64,000 bases of DNA from Echinicola vietnamensis DSM 17526 (lineage in GTDB: Bacteria; Bacteroidota; Bacteroidia; Cytophagales; Cyclobacteriaceae), in contig NC_019904.1 of NCBI RefSeq assembly GCF_000325705.1, forward strand, positions 1,372,001-1,436,000. Reading direction: 5' to 3'. Positions 1 to 9,256 of the stretch are shown in pieces (within the stretch, counting starts at the first letter, position 1; every line of letters begins with the position of its first letter). The position numbers and the translations under genes are program-made. The notes below the pieces were generated by a model. It saw only the letters and a list, made by a program, of their open reading frames with translations, ran no database searches and was not told the origin of the DNA.

Positions 1-87
1 TAATTATGGATTAGCCCGCAAGGGATTTGTTAAAAGTAGGTTCTGGTGATGAAATGCTGGAAGCCCGTTCAAATCCAGCCATTGACG

Positions 88-597
88 TTAACCCTTTGAG
101 GCGACTTCCTGCAGGGCATTGCTCACCAAGTCATACTCAAACCCTCTACTGATCAGGAAGCGGTGGATTTTGGCTTTTTTCTTAAAATCATCACTTTCTC
201 GGGTGGTCGCCCACTTTTTTTCCGTCAACTCCACTAAAGTGTTCCAGTATGCTTCCGCGTCAATTTCCCGCATGCCCAATTTGATACAGTTGGGAGAAAG
301 CTGGTGCTGCTTTAGTCCTTGCTCGATTTTCAGGCGGCCCCATTTTTTGAGGTGAAACTTGCCCCTGACGTAGGCCTCGGCAAATCGCTCTTCGTTGAGG
401 AAATTTTCCGTAATCATGATTGAAATAAGCTCTTCTACTTCATCTTGATAGAGTCCATAGCCGTAGAGTTTATCCCTTACTTCCTGCTGGCTTCGCTCCT
501 GGTATGCACAAAATGCCGCAATCTTCACCTTGGCTTGGCCAGGGGTCAGTGTTTTTTTCTGAGGCTCTTGGGAATAATCTTTTCTTGGGAAGGACAT
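88..597 (-). CDS. recX: RecX family regulatory protein
   Basis: The 169-aa product resembles RecX, a small all-helical protein that binds RecA filaments and modulates recombinase activity. The usual RecX features are visible: the segment RSQQEVRDKL near residues 35-45, then NFLNEERFAEAYVRGK near 65-80, and a helical C-terminus with a final ISRGF(E)YD motif. The length is normal for the family. RecA is not in the window. The gene is divergent from tpiA across 97 bp, and a TATATTTG -7 element on the minus strand at 666-673 probably drives it. The family call is firm; the effect on RecA is known from homologues only. Confidence 0.9.
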   Translation of the reverse strand: MSFPRKDYSQEPQKKTLTPGQAKVKIAAFCAYQERSQQEVRDKLYGYGLYQDEVEELISIMITENFLNEERFAEAYVRGKFHLKKWGRLKIEQGLKQHQLSPNCIKLGMREIDAEAYWNTLVELTEKKWATTRESDDFKKKAKIHRFLISRGFEYDLVSNALQEVASKG

Positions 598-665
598 TTT
601 ATGTAATTTTAGCAGCGAAACATCTTCCGGGGACCGCAGTGGACTCAGGAAGTCTTTTTCTCATT

Positions 666-673
666 CAAATATA
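666..673 (-). promoter_or_regulatory. Bacteroidota -7 promoter element for recX
   Basis: The minus strand reads TATATTTG here, a perfect match to the TAnnTTTG element of the Bacteroidota primary sigma factor. It lies 69 bp upstream of the recX start. No TTG was found at the ideal -33 spacing; the nearest is 26 bp away. Confidence 0.45.
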
Positions 674-694
674 TCAAACCTAACCTAAATTATC

Positions 695-1456
695 ATGCGC
701 AAGAAAATCGTCGCCGGTAACTGGAAAATGAACGGAACGCAGGAAGAAGGTCAAAAGCTGACTTCTGAGATTGTCAATATGGTCAAAGATGAAAGGATCA
801 GTGATGTCACAGTGGTGTTGAACCCTCCTTTTGTCCATGCTTCCAATGTGAAAAAACTGATCGGTGGAGTGGATAACATCTTCCTTGGCGGACAAAACTG
901 CTCTGATAAAGCATCCGGTGCTTACACAGGCGAAACTTCTGCCAGCATCTTGGCCTCTTTCGGAGCCACTTACGTGATCATTGGTCACAGTGAGCGTAGA
1001 GAGTATTTTGCAGAATCCAATGAGCAGCTTACCGAAAAAGTGAAATTGGCCTTGGAAAATGGGCTTACCCCGATCTTCTGCTGTGGAGAGCCCCTTGAAA
1101 TCAGGGAAGCAGGTACGCATGAGGCATATGTAAAGGATCAATTAACAGAAAGTCTGTTTGGTCTGAGCGAGGAAGATTTTGCCAAAATTGTGATTGCCTA
1201 TGAGCCTATTTGGGCAATCGGTACCGGCAAAACAGCCTCTTCTGACCAAGCACAGGAAATGCATGCTGCCATCAGGGCACACTTGGCCAGCAAATACGGC
1301 GAGAAAATCGCTGAAGGAACCAGCATCCTTTACGGAGGAAGCTGCAAGCCAGATAATGCACCAGAGATTTTCTCCAAGCCAGATGTAGACGGCGGGCTGA
1401 TCGGTGGTGCATCGCTAAAATCTCGGGACTTCGTGGACATCATCAAGTCCTTCTAA
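695..1456 (+). CDS. tpiA: Triosephosphate isomerase
   Basis: This 253-aa protein interconverts dihydroxyacetone phosphate and glyceraldehyde 3-phosphate in glycolysis and gluconeogenesis. It is a complete TIM barrel with the catalytic set visible: Lys11 in AGNWKMNG, His98 in IIGHSERR and Glu170 in [13 protein letters not shown]. The phosphate-binding loops [10 protein letters not shown] and [10 protein letters not shown] are near the C-terminus. Length and start are normal for the family. It is followed by a palindromic MITE-like element and then prmA in the same direction, so the two may be co-transcribed unless the element terminates transcription. Confidence 0.98.
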   Translation: MRKKIVAGNWKMNGTQEEGQKLTSEIVNMVKDERISDVTVVLNPPFVHASNVKKLIGGVDNIFLGGQNCSDKASGAYTGETSASILASFGATYVIIGHSERREYFAESNEQLTEKVKLALENGLTPIFCCGEPLEIREAGTHEAYVKDQLTESLFGLSEEDFAKIVIAYEPIWAIGTGKTASSDQAQEMHAAIRAHLASKYGEKIAEGTSILYGGSCKPDNAPEIFSKPDVDGGLIGGASLKSRDFVDIIKSF

Positions 1457-1463
1457 GTTAACT

Positions 1464-1604
1464 AGAGGCTGTTTCATAAATAAATAATCCGTCATCACGA
1501 GCGGAGTGAAGTGATCTCGATGTGCTTGCATTGCACGTATGACGAGATTGCTTCTTCCGATATCCATCGGAATCGCAATGACGAGGAGTTATGAGACAGC
1601 CTCT
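1464..1604. repeat. MITE-like palindromic element
   Basis: A 141-bp element with terminal inverted repeats: AGAGGCTGTTTCATAA at 1464-1479 and TTATGAGACAGCCTCT at 1589-1604, which pair at 15 of 16 positions. Inside is a second inverted set beginning CGTCATCACGAG and ending CGCAATGACG, so the whole element can fold into one long hairpin. It has no convincing coding capacity. It fills the tpiA-prmA gap and could act as a terminator or RNA-stability hairpin for tpiA; that role is inference. Confidence 0.7.
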
Positions 1605-1641
1605 TTCTTCTAGCATTACACCATAAACTTTTCGATAGACG

Positions 1642-2472
1642 ATGGAATACCTCGAGTTTAAAATTTCCTGTTCCCAAGAATTTACGGAAATTCTCATGGC
1701 CGAATTGAGCGAAATCGGTTTTGATTCATTTTTGGAAACGGATGATGGTGTAGAAGCTTATGTCCAAGAGGATTTATTTGACCGGGAAGCTTTCGATGAG
1801 GTGATGGGGCGATATCAAGAAATGGCCCAGATTTCCCTGACAGAAGGCAAAATGCCCAAGGTCAACTGGAATGAAGAGTGGGAAAAGCATTATGATCCCA
1901 TTTCCATTGGCAATGAAGTATATGTCAGGGCATCCTTTCATGCTCCCAAGGAGGACGTCAACCATGAGATCCTGATCAATCCCAAGATGTCCTTTGGTAC
2001 GGGCCACCATGCCACCACCTACCTGATGCTATCGCACCAGTTGGAGGTATCGCATGAAGGAAAAAGCATGGTGGATATCGGTTCTGGGACGGGCATTTTG
2101 GCCATCATGGCCCATAAACTGGGTGCCACACACATTGAGGCTTTTGACATAGACAATTGGTGTGTGGAAAACGGCAATGAAAATTTTGAACTCAACGGGA
2201 TGGAAAATGTCAAAATGGGACATGGAACCATCCGGGAGGTCAGTCCCAAAGGCCCATTCGATATCGTCATGGCCAATATCAACAAAAATGTGCTTTTGGA
2301 CGAAATGGAGGTGTATGTTTCCTTGATGAAACCGGACGCCAAACTTTTTCTCAGCGGCTTTTACGAACATGATATCCCTGATCTTCAATACCGGGCGGAG
2401 TCCCTTGGCCTTCACCTGAAAGGCCAAAAAGTGAAAGATAATTGGGCTGCGATTGTTTTTGAAAAGGACTAG
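1642..2472 (+). CDS. prmA: Ribosomal protein L11 methyltransferase
   Basis: The 276-aa protein matches PrmA, which methylates ribosomal protein L11 using S-adenosylmethionine. An N-terminal substrate-recognition domain occupies roughly residues 1-95. The linker carries the PrmA signature PKMSFGTGHHATT at 114-126. The C-terminal Rossmann methyltransferase domain has SAM motif DIGSGTGILAIMA near 145-157 and the acceptor-site motif NINKN at 212-216. Length is close to that of other Bacteroidota PrmA proteins. The start lies just downstream of the repeat element. Confidence 0.95.
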   Translation: MEYLEFKISCSQEFTEILMAELSEIGFDSFLETDDGVEAYVQEDLFDREAFDEVMGRYQEMAQISLTEGKMPKVNWNEEWEKHYDPISIGNEVYVRASFHAPKEDVNHEILINPKMSFGTGHHATTYLMLSHQLEVSHEGKSMVDIGSGTGILAIMAHKLGATHIEAFDIDNWCVENGNENFELNGMENVKMGHGTIREVSPKGPFDIVMANINKNVLLDEMEVYVSLMKPDAKLFLSGFYEHDIPDLQYRAESLGLHLKGQKVKDNWAAIVFEKD

Positions 2473-2675
2473 TCAAGGAGTGGGTGACCGAAGGCAGCCG
2501 AAGAAAAACCAAGTAGTCCCGTCATCGCTGACGTGGAACTGCAATTGGCTGAGTCTTCAAAGGCCATACCTACCCCAAGCCTCCAAGCTTACCCCTCAAT
2601 AAAAGACAACATCATTTATTACGTAAGAAACGTTTAGTAATTTAGCCCTTGAAATAAGGGGTTAACAAAGATACC

Positions 2676-3563
2676 ATGGGCAAAAAAACAGTTTCACTCG
2701 TGCTTTCAAGTGGTGGTGCCCGAGGATTGGCACATATTGGGGTGATTGAAGCATTGGAGGAGCATGGCTACTCCATCCAGGCCATTGCAGGATGTTCTAT
2801 GGGGGCACTGATCGGAGGCATCTATGCCCGTGGGAAATTGAATGCCTACAAAGAATGGATCTGTAACTTGGATCGTATCGATGTATTTTCGCTGATGGAC
2901 TTTACCATTTCCACTCGTGGTTTTATCAAGGGAAATAAAGTCTTCCAAGCGGTAGAAGCACTCGTAGGCGATGAGCTGATCGAAAACCTACCCATCCCGT
3001 TTGCTTGTAATGCGGTCAACATTTTCTCTGGTGAGGAAGTTACCTTCAGCCAAGGGAGTTTGTTTCAGGCAATTCGGGCCTCCGCAGCAATACCGACGGT
3101 TTTTAAGCCCTATGTGATCGGTCAAGAGGAGTTTGTGGACGGTGCCTTGCTGAATCCTATTCCCGTGAATATGGCTAAGGATTTTGACAGTGATCTGTTG
3201 ATTGCCTCTGATGTCAATGCCCCCATTGCTTGCCTTGTCCGAGCACATCAGGCCCAAAAAGACGGGAGGCCACTCATTACGGTTCCGCAGTGGGTCACCG
3301 AATATCGCGCAAAAATGGCCAGGTTCTTTCCCCAAGAGCGAAAGGAAAAGCCCAAAAGCCCCAGCTTCCTGGATCTCATGAACCTTTCCTTTGAGATGAT
3401 GCAGGACCGGCTTTCGGACTATATCCTTCAGGCACATACCGTGGATGCTGTGGTGCAGATGTCCCGAAAGCAATGCGGTACCTTTGAGTTTTACCGGGCC
3501 AAAGAAATCATCGAAGTGGGCAAAGACCTTACCCACGCCACATTAAAACAACTTGACCTATGA
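2676..3563 (+). CDS. Patatin-like phospholipase (RssA/YchK type)
   Basis: A 295-aa patatin-fold serine lipase/esterase. The oxyanion-hole motif SSGGARGLAHIG is at 11-22, the nucleophile elbow GCSMG places the catalytic Ser at 41, and the partner Asp is 155 in FVDGALLNP, giving the Ser-Asp dyad of the family. No signal peptide is seen, so it is probably cytoplasmic. The stop overlaps the start of the next gene by 4 bp (ATGA), so it is translationally coupled to a methyltransferase. The substrate is unknown. Confidence 0.88.
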   Translation: MGKKTVSLVLSSGGARGLAHIGVIEALEEHGYSIQAIAGCSMGALIGGIYARGKLNAYKEWICNLDRIDVFSLMDFTISTRGFIKGNKVFQAVEALVGDELIENLPIPFACNAVNIFSGEEVTFSQGSLFQAIRASAAIPTVFKPYVIGQEEFVDGALLNPIPVNMAKDFDSDLLIASDVNAPIACLVRAHQAQKDGRPLITVPQWVTEYRAKMARFFPQERKEKPKSPSFLDLMNLSFEMMQDRLSDYILQAHTVDAVVQMSRKQCGTFEFYRAKEIIEVGKDLTHATLKQLDL

Positions 3564-4180
3564 ACATTGCCGCGCTGAACAAATTGCTGGGCAATATCGA
3601 TATTTACCTGTTGGATCAGATTTTGAAAGGGAGGTTCACCAAGGAAATGCGCATCTTGGATGCCGGTTGTGGAGAAGGAAGGAACCTGATTTATTTTTTG
3701 CATGAAGGTTTCCAAGTTTTTGGCGTGGACCAAAACCCAACGGCCATCCAAATGGCCAGGACCTATGCCAAGACCATTGACAAGGCCTACGACCCACTGA
3801 GATTGCAGGTGGCTCCTGTGGAGGACATGCCTTTTCATCAGGGGGCTTTTCAGGCAGTGATCAGCTCTGCGGTGTTACATTTCGCTAGGGACACCGCCCA
3901 TTTTAATGCTATGTTTGGAGAGATGATGCGGGTTTTGGCTCCTGGAGGGCTGTTGTTTTTGCGCATGACCACGGGATTTGGCGGAATGGAGGCGGCCAGT
4001 GAAAGGATTGGAGAAGGGACTTTTCAGTTGTTGGATGGCTCTACACGGTTTCTGCTCACGGATGGGTTATTGCGTGAGGTGATGGAGAAACATACCTTGA
4101 GTCATGTTGAACCACCTAAATCCGTGCTGGTTCATGCGCTTCGTGCCATGGGGGTCTTGGTTATGACCAAGGAAAGCTAA
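3560..4180 (+). CDS. Class I SAM-dependent methyltransferase
   Basis: A 206-aa protein of the Methyltransf_11/UbiE-like group. SAM motif I is ILDAGCGEGRN near residues 32-42, the acidic residue of motif II is in FGVDQNP near 54-60, and a later motif is VLAPGGLLFLRM. The start overlaps the lipase stop (ATGA), so the two genes form a coupled pair. The substrate cannot be read from the sequence. A role in lipid modification is suggested only by the neighbour. Confidence 0.82.
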   Translation: MNIAALNKLLGNIDIYLLDQILKGRFTKEMRILDAGCGEGRNLIYFLHEGFQVFGVDQNPTAIQMARTYAKTIDKAYDPLRLQVAPVEDMPFHQGAFQAVISSAVLHFARDTAHFNAMFGEMMRVLAPGGLLFLRMTTGFGGMEAASERIGEGTFQLLDGSTRFLLTDGLLREVMEKHTLSHVEPPKSVLVHALRAMGVLVMTKES

Positions 4181-4409
4181 TGCTTAAGAGGCTTGGGTGA
4201 TACAAGGCATCATGCGCAACCATGTGTTTTATGGATTTGATTTGCTATACCTGTAGGAAGTTGGTTTTTTAAAAGAGGAGTGAAATTTCCAGAAAATTCC
4301 TCCAAATATCTGTATATATCAACGTAATTTGTGGCGTGCAGTTGACAGGTTTTGGGTCACCGGCATAATGCAGCTCATCACACTTATCAAAAAAAATTAA
4401 ATCGTCCAG

Positions 4410-5024
4410 ATGATGGATTTGCAATTTATTTTCGAATTGGTCGGCACGTATTTCTTTGCTGTTTCTGGTGCATTGGCGGTGCATGACCGGGAGCATGATG
4501 TGTTCGGGGCGGGCTTTACGGGTTTTATTACGGCCATCGGTGGCGGTACGTTACGTGATGTCCTGCTGGACAGTTACCCGTTGGTGTGGATCGATGATGT
4601 CCGTTACCTGTATGCTATTTTTGCTGGGATCCTCACGGCCATTTTGTTTTTTAAAATCATGTCCAGGCTTCGGAGGACCTTGTTTTTATTTGATACGTTG
4701 GGGATCGCCTTGTTTTCAGTGTTAGGGGCTGAAAAGGCCCTTAGCCTAGGGGTAAGACCTGAAATTGCCGCGATGATGGGGATGTTTTCGGCCGTCATGG
4801 GCGGGGTCATCAGGGATATGCTGTGCAATGCCACGCCTATTTTACTCAAAAAGGAAATTTATGCCACCGCTTGCCTCAGTGGGGCGATATTGGTGATTGT
4901 CCTTCAGAACTTGGGTGTAGAGCGTAATACCAATTTGATTCTTTCCTTTCTATTGGTGGTCACCATCCGATTGGTAGCGGTAAGGTTTAAGCTAAGCCTT
5001 CCACAGTTGGATTGGAAGAAATAA
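4410..5024 (+). CDS. TRIC cation channel family membrane protein
   Basis: A 204-aa hydrophobic protein of the UPF0126/YadS family, now grouped with trimeric intracellular cation (TRIC) channels. It shows the internal duplication of the family: a glycine-rich GFTGFITAIGGGTLRDVLL segment near 36-54 and a matching MFSAVMGGVIRDMLC segment near 125-139, each inside a three-helix unit, plus a seventh C-terminal helix. Two ATG codons stand in tandem at the start. It appears monocistronic. Ion selectivity in bacteria is not settled. Confidence 0.88.
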   Translation: MMDLQFIFELVGTYFFAVSGALAVHDREHDVFGAGFTGFITAIGGGTLRDVLLDSYPLVWIDDVRYLYAIFAGILTAILFFKIMSRLRRTLFLFDTLGIALFSVLGAEKALSLGVRPEIAAMMGMFSAVMGGVIRDMLCNATPILLKKEIYATACLSGAILVIVLQNLGVERNTNLILSFLLVVTIRLVAVRFKLSLPQLDWKK

Positions 5025-5078
5025 TACCAATTTTCTTGGAGGGGTCATAGCGGTTGTTGCGGCCACCTCTAACTTTCT

Positions 5079-5130
5079 TGGTGTCTTTGTGCCTTAATGG
5101 CGAAAGTTTAAGGCCACGAAGTCACTATAC
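5079..5130. repeat. Decayed intergenic repeat fragment
   Basis: Contains the module CTTTGTGCCTTAATGGCG followed by a GGCCACGAAG stretch. Related modules recur at about 28380 (CTTTGTACCTTAGTGGCG) and 37880 (TTTGTGCCTTTGAGCC). It is a degraded member of a dispersed non-coding family. Confidence 0.45.
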
Positions 5131-5183
5131 CTCCGTCGAAAATCCTATCCTCCCATTACCATGGAAATAAATTAATAAAAATG

Positions 5184-5191
5184 TAATTTTG
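5184..5191 (+). promoter_or_regulatory. -7 promoter element for the M20 dipeptidase
   Basis: TAATTTTG matches TAnnTTTG and lies 33 bp upstream of the ATG at 5224. This would give an untranslated leader of roughly 25 nt. No clear -33 TTG is present at the expected distance. Confidence 0.45.
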
Positions 5192-5223
5192 GTCATTCGA
5201 ACGTTCAATCTAAAATCCCAAAT

Positions 5224-6612
5224 ATGGCATCAAAAGATTATATCCAACAGAACAAGGATAAATTCATCGAAGAACTTTTGGAATTGCTACGCATTCCTTC
5301 GGTAAGTGCGGACCCAAAATTCAAGGAGGATGTGCTAAAAGCAGCATCATACGTGAAAGAAAGCCTTGCGCAAGCGGGTGCCGATAAAGTGGAAATCTGC
5401 CCTACGCCCGGTTATCCTGTGGTGTATGGCGAGAAGATCATCGACACGGCGTTGCCAACGGTGCTGGTGTATGGCCACTATGATGTGCAGCCAGCCGATC
5501 CCTATGAGCTGTGGGATTCGGCACCCTTTGAACCTGTGATCAAAAAGACTGAGCTTCATCCAGAAGGAGCGATCTTTGCGCGTGGCTCTGCTGATGACAA
5601 GGGCCAGTTTTATATGCATGTGAAGGCCTTTGAAGCCATGATGGCCGAGGGAGAGCTGACCTGCAACGTGAAGTTCATGATCGAAGGAGAAGAGGAAGTT
5701 GGCTCCGATAATTTGGCGAATTTCATCAAGGAAAATAAAGAAAAACTAAAATCGGACGTGGTGCTGATCTCAGACACCAGCATGCTGTCACTGGAAACAC
5801 CTTCCGTGACGGTTGGTCTTCGGGGACTGGCGTACATGCAGGTGGAAGTGACCGGACCAAACCGTGACCTGCACAGTGGCACCTATGGAGGAGCAGTGGC
5901 CAACCCCATCAATATCCTCTGCAAGATAATTTCCCAGCTGCAGGATGAAGACAGGAAAATTACCGTTCCCGGCTTTTATGACAAGGTGGAGGAGCTTTCA
6001 GCGGAGTACCGTAAAAAGCTAAATGAAGCACCTTTTGACTTGCAGGATTATAAGCGGAAGCTCGATATCAAAGAAGTAGAAGGAGAGGCTGGGTTTACCA
6101 CGCTGGAGCGAACAGGCATCCGGCCAACCTTGGATGTCAATGGTATCTGGGGAGGATATATCGGCGAGGGTGCTAAAACCGTCCTTCCATCAAAAGCCTA
6201 TGCTAAAATCTCCATGCGACTAGTGCCACACCAAGATCATCATGAAATTTCGGAGCTCTTCCAGAAGCACTTTGAGTCACTGGCACCGGATTCGGTGAAG
6301 GTAAAGGTGACGCCTCACCATGGTGGCAAACCGGCAGTAGTGCCTACTTCATCGGTAGGGTACAAAGCTGCTGAAGCGGCTGTGCAGGAAGTTTTTGGCA
6401 AAAAAGCCATTCCTACCCGAGAAGGGGGATCGGTACCGATTACTTCCCTTTTCCAGGAAGAACTTAAACTTGATCCAATTCTTTTGGGCTTTGGGCTGGA
6501 TACAGATGCAATCCACTCGCCCAATGAGCATTATGGTATCAAAAACTACCTGTTGGGGATCGAGACGATAGCAGCTTTCTTTAAAAACTTTAGAAAACTG
6601 TCCGAAAAATAG
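5224..6612 (+). CDS. M20 family dipeptidase/carboxypeptidase
   Basis: A 462-aa zinc peptidase of family M20 that probably cleaves dipeptides in the cytoplasm, since no signal peptide is present. Metal ligands and catalytic residues are visible: His85 and Asp87 in VYGHYDVQPAD, Asp124 in GSADDKGQ, the EGEEEVGS cluster near 154-161, and a C-terminal His in HSPNEHYG. A dimerisation (lid) domain lies between about 205 and 360. Length matches the CNDP/PepV-like branch. It is transcribed alone. Confidence 0.92.
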   Translation: MASKDYIQQNKDKFIEELLELLRIPSVSADPKFKEDVLKAASYVKESLAQAGADKVEICPTPGYPVVYGEKIIDTALPTVLVYGHYDVQPADPYELWDSAPFEPVIKKTELHPEGAIFARGSADDKGQFYMHVKAFEAMMAEGELTCNVKFMIEGEEEVGSDNLANFIKENKEKLKSDVVLISDTSMLSLETPSVTVGLRGLAYMQVEVTGPNRDLHSGTYGGAVANPINILCKIISQLQDEDRKITVPGFYDKVEELSAEYRKKLNEAPFDLQDYKRKLDIKEVEGEAGFTTLERTGIRPTLDVNGIWGGYIGEGAKTVLPSKAYAKISMRLVPHQDHHEISELFQKHFESLAPDSVKVKVTPHHGGKPAVVPTSSVGYKAAEAAVQEVFGKKAIPTREGGSVPITSLFQEELKLDPILLGFGLDTDAIHSPNEHYGIKNYLLGIETIAAFFKNFRKLSEK

Positions 6613-6763
6613 AACCTTATTTGAGCTTTCACAGTAAACCACAAAAAGCTAGCGTCCAATGTAGGGTATTTACCCTAAAAAATCAATTGAGCAGCTTCCG
6701 TTTTGTGGTTTATTTGTTTTATATGAAACCCTTAGTGCTCTAAGGTAGTTTTAACTGTTAGTT

Positions 6764-8893
6764 ATGAAGAGTCTAAAAAAATCCCTCCCTTTCGTATTTC
6801 TGTTTTGCCTGACCAGCTGGGTGGCCTTTGCCCAGCTGATAGAGCCTCCAAAATGGCAGATGACCCTTTCCGATCCGACGCCATTTGTGGATGATGAAGT
6901 CGAGCTTATTTTCAAAGCAGATATTCCGCGGGAATGGTACATTTATTCCAATGATTTTGATCCCGATTTGGGGCCAATGCTGACGGAATTGAGCTTGGAA
7001 GGATCCGAGGGAATTGAGCCAGTTGGGGAACTCAAGCCCATCAATCCAAAACGGAAAATGGATGAAATATGGGATGGTGAAGTCAGCTATTTTACGGGCA
7101 CTGCCGAATTCAGGCAGAAAGTGAAGATCACGAAAACCGCCGTAAAGATCGTAGGCCTGATAAGCTATCAAATGTGCTCGGATGTGACAGGACAATGTGT
7201 GCCTTATGAGGAAGATTTTTCCCAATCGGTCAATGCTTCCATCAAGAAAGAAGCCGTACCGGATACGGATGAAGTAGAAGAAAACAATGCACCAAGTGCT
7301 GCAGACACTTCATCACCTGCCTCGGAGACAGCGGATGCGGATACGTCAGGTGATGTCAAGCCTGAAGTGACTACTACACCTGAAAAGACCGGTACTAAAG
7401 TGCCTGAGGTGGACCTGTCACCAGAAGGAAAGCAGGGAGATGCCACTTCCATGTGGCCGTTTGTGATTGCGGCGTTTTTGGGGGGATTGGCAGCATTGCT
7501 GACCCCGTGTGTTTTCCCCATGATCCCGATGACGGTAACCTTCTTTACCGGAAGAAGCAAAAGCCGGGCTCAGGGGATCAGAAATGCCTTTATCTACGGC
7601 CTTAGCATCATCGTTATTTATACGCTGGCAGGAACCATTGTGGCGGCAGTCCAAGGGCCGGAGTTTGCCAATTGGCTTTCTACACATTGGTTGCCCAACA
7701 TCTTTTTCTTCTTGGTGTTTGTTTTCTTTGCGTTGGCCTTTTTGGGCTTGTTCGAAATTACATTGCCCAGTGGCCTGGTCAATAAGATGGACGCCAAAGC
7801 AGATAAGGGAGGCCTCACAGGTGTGTTTTTCATGGCTTTCACCTTGGTGTTGGTTTCATTTTCCTGTACGGGGCCAATTGTTGGGTCCATATTGATCGAA
7901 TCTGCCGGAGGAGAAATCCTCAAGCCCATTATGGGCATGTTTGCCTTTTCGCTGGCTTTTGCCATTCCCTTTACGCTTTTCGCCATTTTCCCTGAATGGC
8001 TTAACGGCTTGCCAAAATCGGGCGGTTGGCTTAATTCCGTGAAAGTGGTACTGGGCTTTTTGGAGCTGGCATTGGCGTTTAAGTTCTTGAGCGTGGCCGA
8101 TCAGGTTTATCACTGGGGACTGCTGGACCGGGATATTTATATTGCGATTTGGATTGTAATCTTTGCACTCATGGGCTTATACCTGCTCGGCAAGATCCGC
8201 CTGCCGCACGATTCTCCCATCGAAAAGCTAAGTGTTCCAAGACTATTGCTGGCGACCGTGACGTTTATCTTTGTGGTGTATCTGGTGCCGGGTTTGTTTG
8301 GCGCACCACTCAAATCACTAAGTGGTTACCTGCCGCCAATCCACACGCATGATTTTAACATCGAAAAACTGATCCGTGAAAACCGTGGGGGCGGAGCCAC
8401 TGCTCAGCAAGAAATGACAGAAGTGCCCAAGCACGGAGAGCTCTTGCACTGGCCACACGGTTTGCAGGGATATTATGACTATGAGCAGGCGCTGAGGGTG
8501 GCCAAAAAGGAAAACAAGCCACTTTTTATTGATTTTACCGGTCATGGCTGTGTCAACTGCCGAGAGATGGAAGCAAAAGTCTGGTCACAACCTGAAGTAC
8601 TGGAGCGGCTTAAGCAAGACTTTGTACTGGTGGCCCTTTATGTGGACGAGCGTACCGAACTTCCCGAGGAAGATTGGTATACCTCTGCTTACGATGATAA
8701 AGTGAAGAAAACCATTGGCAAGCAAAATGCGGATTTCCAGATTACGCGGTTCAACAATAATGCACAGCCCTATTATGTGATATTGGACCATGATGAGGAA
8801 ATGCTCGTCAGACCAAAAGCGTACGACACCGACCCCCAGAATTTTGTGGAGTTTCTCGATAAGGCAAAAGAGGCTTTCGACGAAGGTGCCTGA
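6764..8893 (+). CDS. dsbD: Thiol:disulfide interchange protein DsbD
   Basis: A 709-aa three-part membrane protein that carries electrons from cytoplasmic thioredoxin to periplasmic proteins. A signal peptide (1-23) precedes the periplasmic alpha domain, whose redox pair is Cys138 and Cys145. An acidic, Ser/Thr-rich linker of about 70 residues follows. The eight-helix core carries its Cys pair in LTPCVFP (Cys249) and in FSCTGP. The C-terminal thioredoxin-like domain has Cys596-Val-Asn-Cys599. All three Cys pairs are intact. The long linker is larger than in E. coli DsbD. It stands alone between short intergenic regions. Confidence 0.95.
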   Translation: MKSLKKSLPFVFLFCLTSWVAFAQLIEPPKWQMTLSDPTPFVDDEVELIFKADIPREWYIYSNDFDPDLGPMLTELSLEGSEGIEPVGELKPINPKRKMDEIWDGEVSYFTGTAEFRQKVKITKTAVKIVGLISYQMCSDVTGQCVPYEEDFSQSVNASIKKEAVPDTDEVEENNAPSAADTSSPASETADADTSGDVKPEVTTTPEKTGTKVPEVDLSPEGKQGDATSMWPFVIAAFLGGLAALLTPCVFPMIPMTVTFFTGRSKSRAQGIRNAFIYGLSIIVIYTLAGTIVAAVQGPEFANWLSTHWLPNIFFFLVFVFFALAFLGLFEITLPSGLVNKMDAKADKGGLTGVFFMAFTLVLVSFSCTGPIVGSILIESAGGEILKPIMGMFAFSLAFAIPFTLFAIFPEWLNGLPKSGGWLNSVKVVLGFLELALAFKFLSVADQVYHWGLLDRDIYIAIWIVIFALMGLYLLGKIRLPHDSPIEKLSVPRLLLATVTFIFVVYLVPGLFGAPLKSLSGYLPPIHTHDFNIEKLIRENRGGGATAQQEMTEVPKHGELLHWPHGLQGYYDYEQALRVAKKENKPLFIDFTGHGCVNCREMEAKVWSQPEVLERLKQDFVLVALYVDERTELPEEDWYTSAYDDKVKKTIGKQNADFQITRFNNNAQPYYVILDHDEEMLVRPKAYDTDPQNFVEFLDKAKEAFDEGA

Positions 8894-8944
8894 GCATTGA
8901 TGGGGTATCAAAAGTTTTTGAATCGAATTGGCTTTAGAAAATAG

Positions 8945-9139
8945 CCTTGCTGCAAGGAATATAAGGGTGGACCGGGTTTGTTAATCGATGCGAATGTGTT
9001 AATTACCTCTCCGGAGGGTGAAGAGCAAACAGCTGAAATTCCCAAAGGGGCAGCCATTTGGTTTGAGGAAGGAACACATAAGGCCGTTAACGTGGGGAAT
9101 GAAGAAAGTAAATTAGTGTTGGTTTATTTGAAAGAGTAA
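8945..9139 (+). pseudogene. Cupin-domain protein remnant
   Basis: An open frame of 64 codons with no ATG begins just after a stop at 8942 and ends at a TAA. Its translation runs through LITSPEGEEQTAEIPKGAA and IWFEEGTHKAVNVGNEES to a final LVLVYLKE. This is the pattern of the last strands of a small cupin barrel (G-x-H near the end, then a hydrophobic strand). The N-terminal half with the first metal ligands is missing. It is read as a decayed gene rather than a functional small protein, although a GTG at 8996 could start a 47-aa peptide. Confidence 0.5.
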
Positions 9140-9148
9140 TCCAATTTG

Positions 9149-9190
9149 GGTTTGCCCAGCATCCTTTAGGGAGTGGGTTGGGCAAACCTT
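9149..9190. terminator. Hairpin between convergent units
   Basis: GGTTTGCCCA at 9149-9158 pairs perfectly with TGGGCAAACC at 9179-9188, and TTGATTT follows on the plus strand. It lies between the cupin remnant (plus) and yeiH (minus) and could end transcription in either direction. Confidence 0.45.
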
Positions 9191-9256
9191 GATTTACTTC
9201 GCTAATATCACCGTACTTTTTCAGCTCTTGGCAAAGTGTCCCCTGACCAGGGTAAA

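Noticed and set aside
55..80. A GTTCAAATCC stretch resembling a tRNA T-loop near the window start.
   Set aside because: The flanking bases do not form a T stem, and no acceptor, D or anticodon arms could be found around it. It is better explained by a small GCTGGA/TCCAGC hairpin.
1458..1697. Short reading frames on the minus strand over the tpiA-prmA gap.
   Set aside because: They are produced by the palindromic repeat and have no protein-like features.
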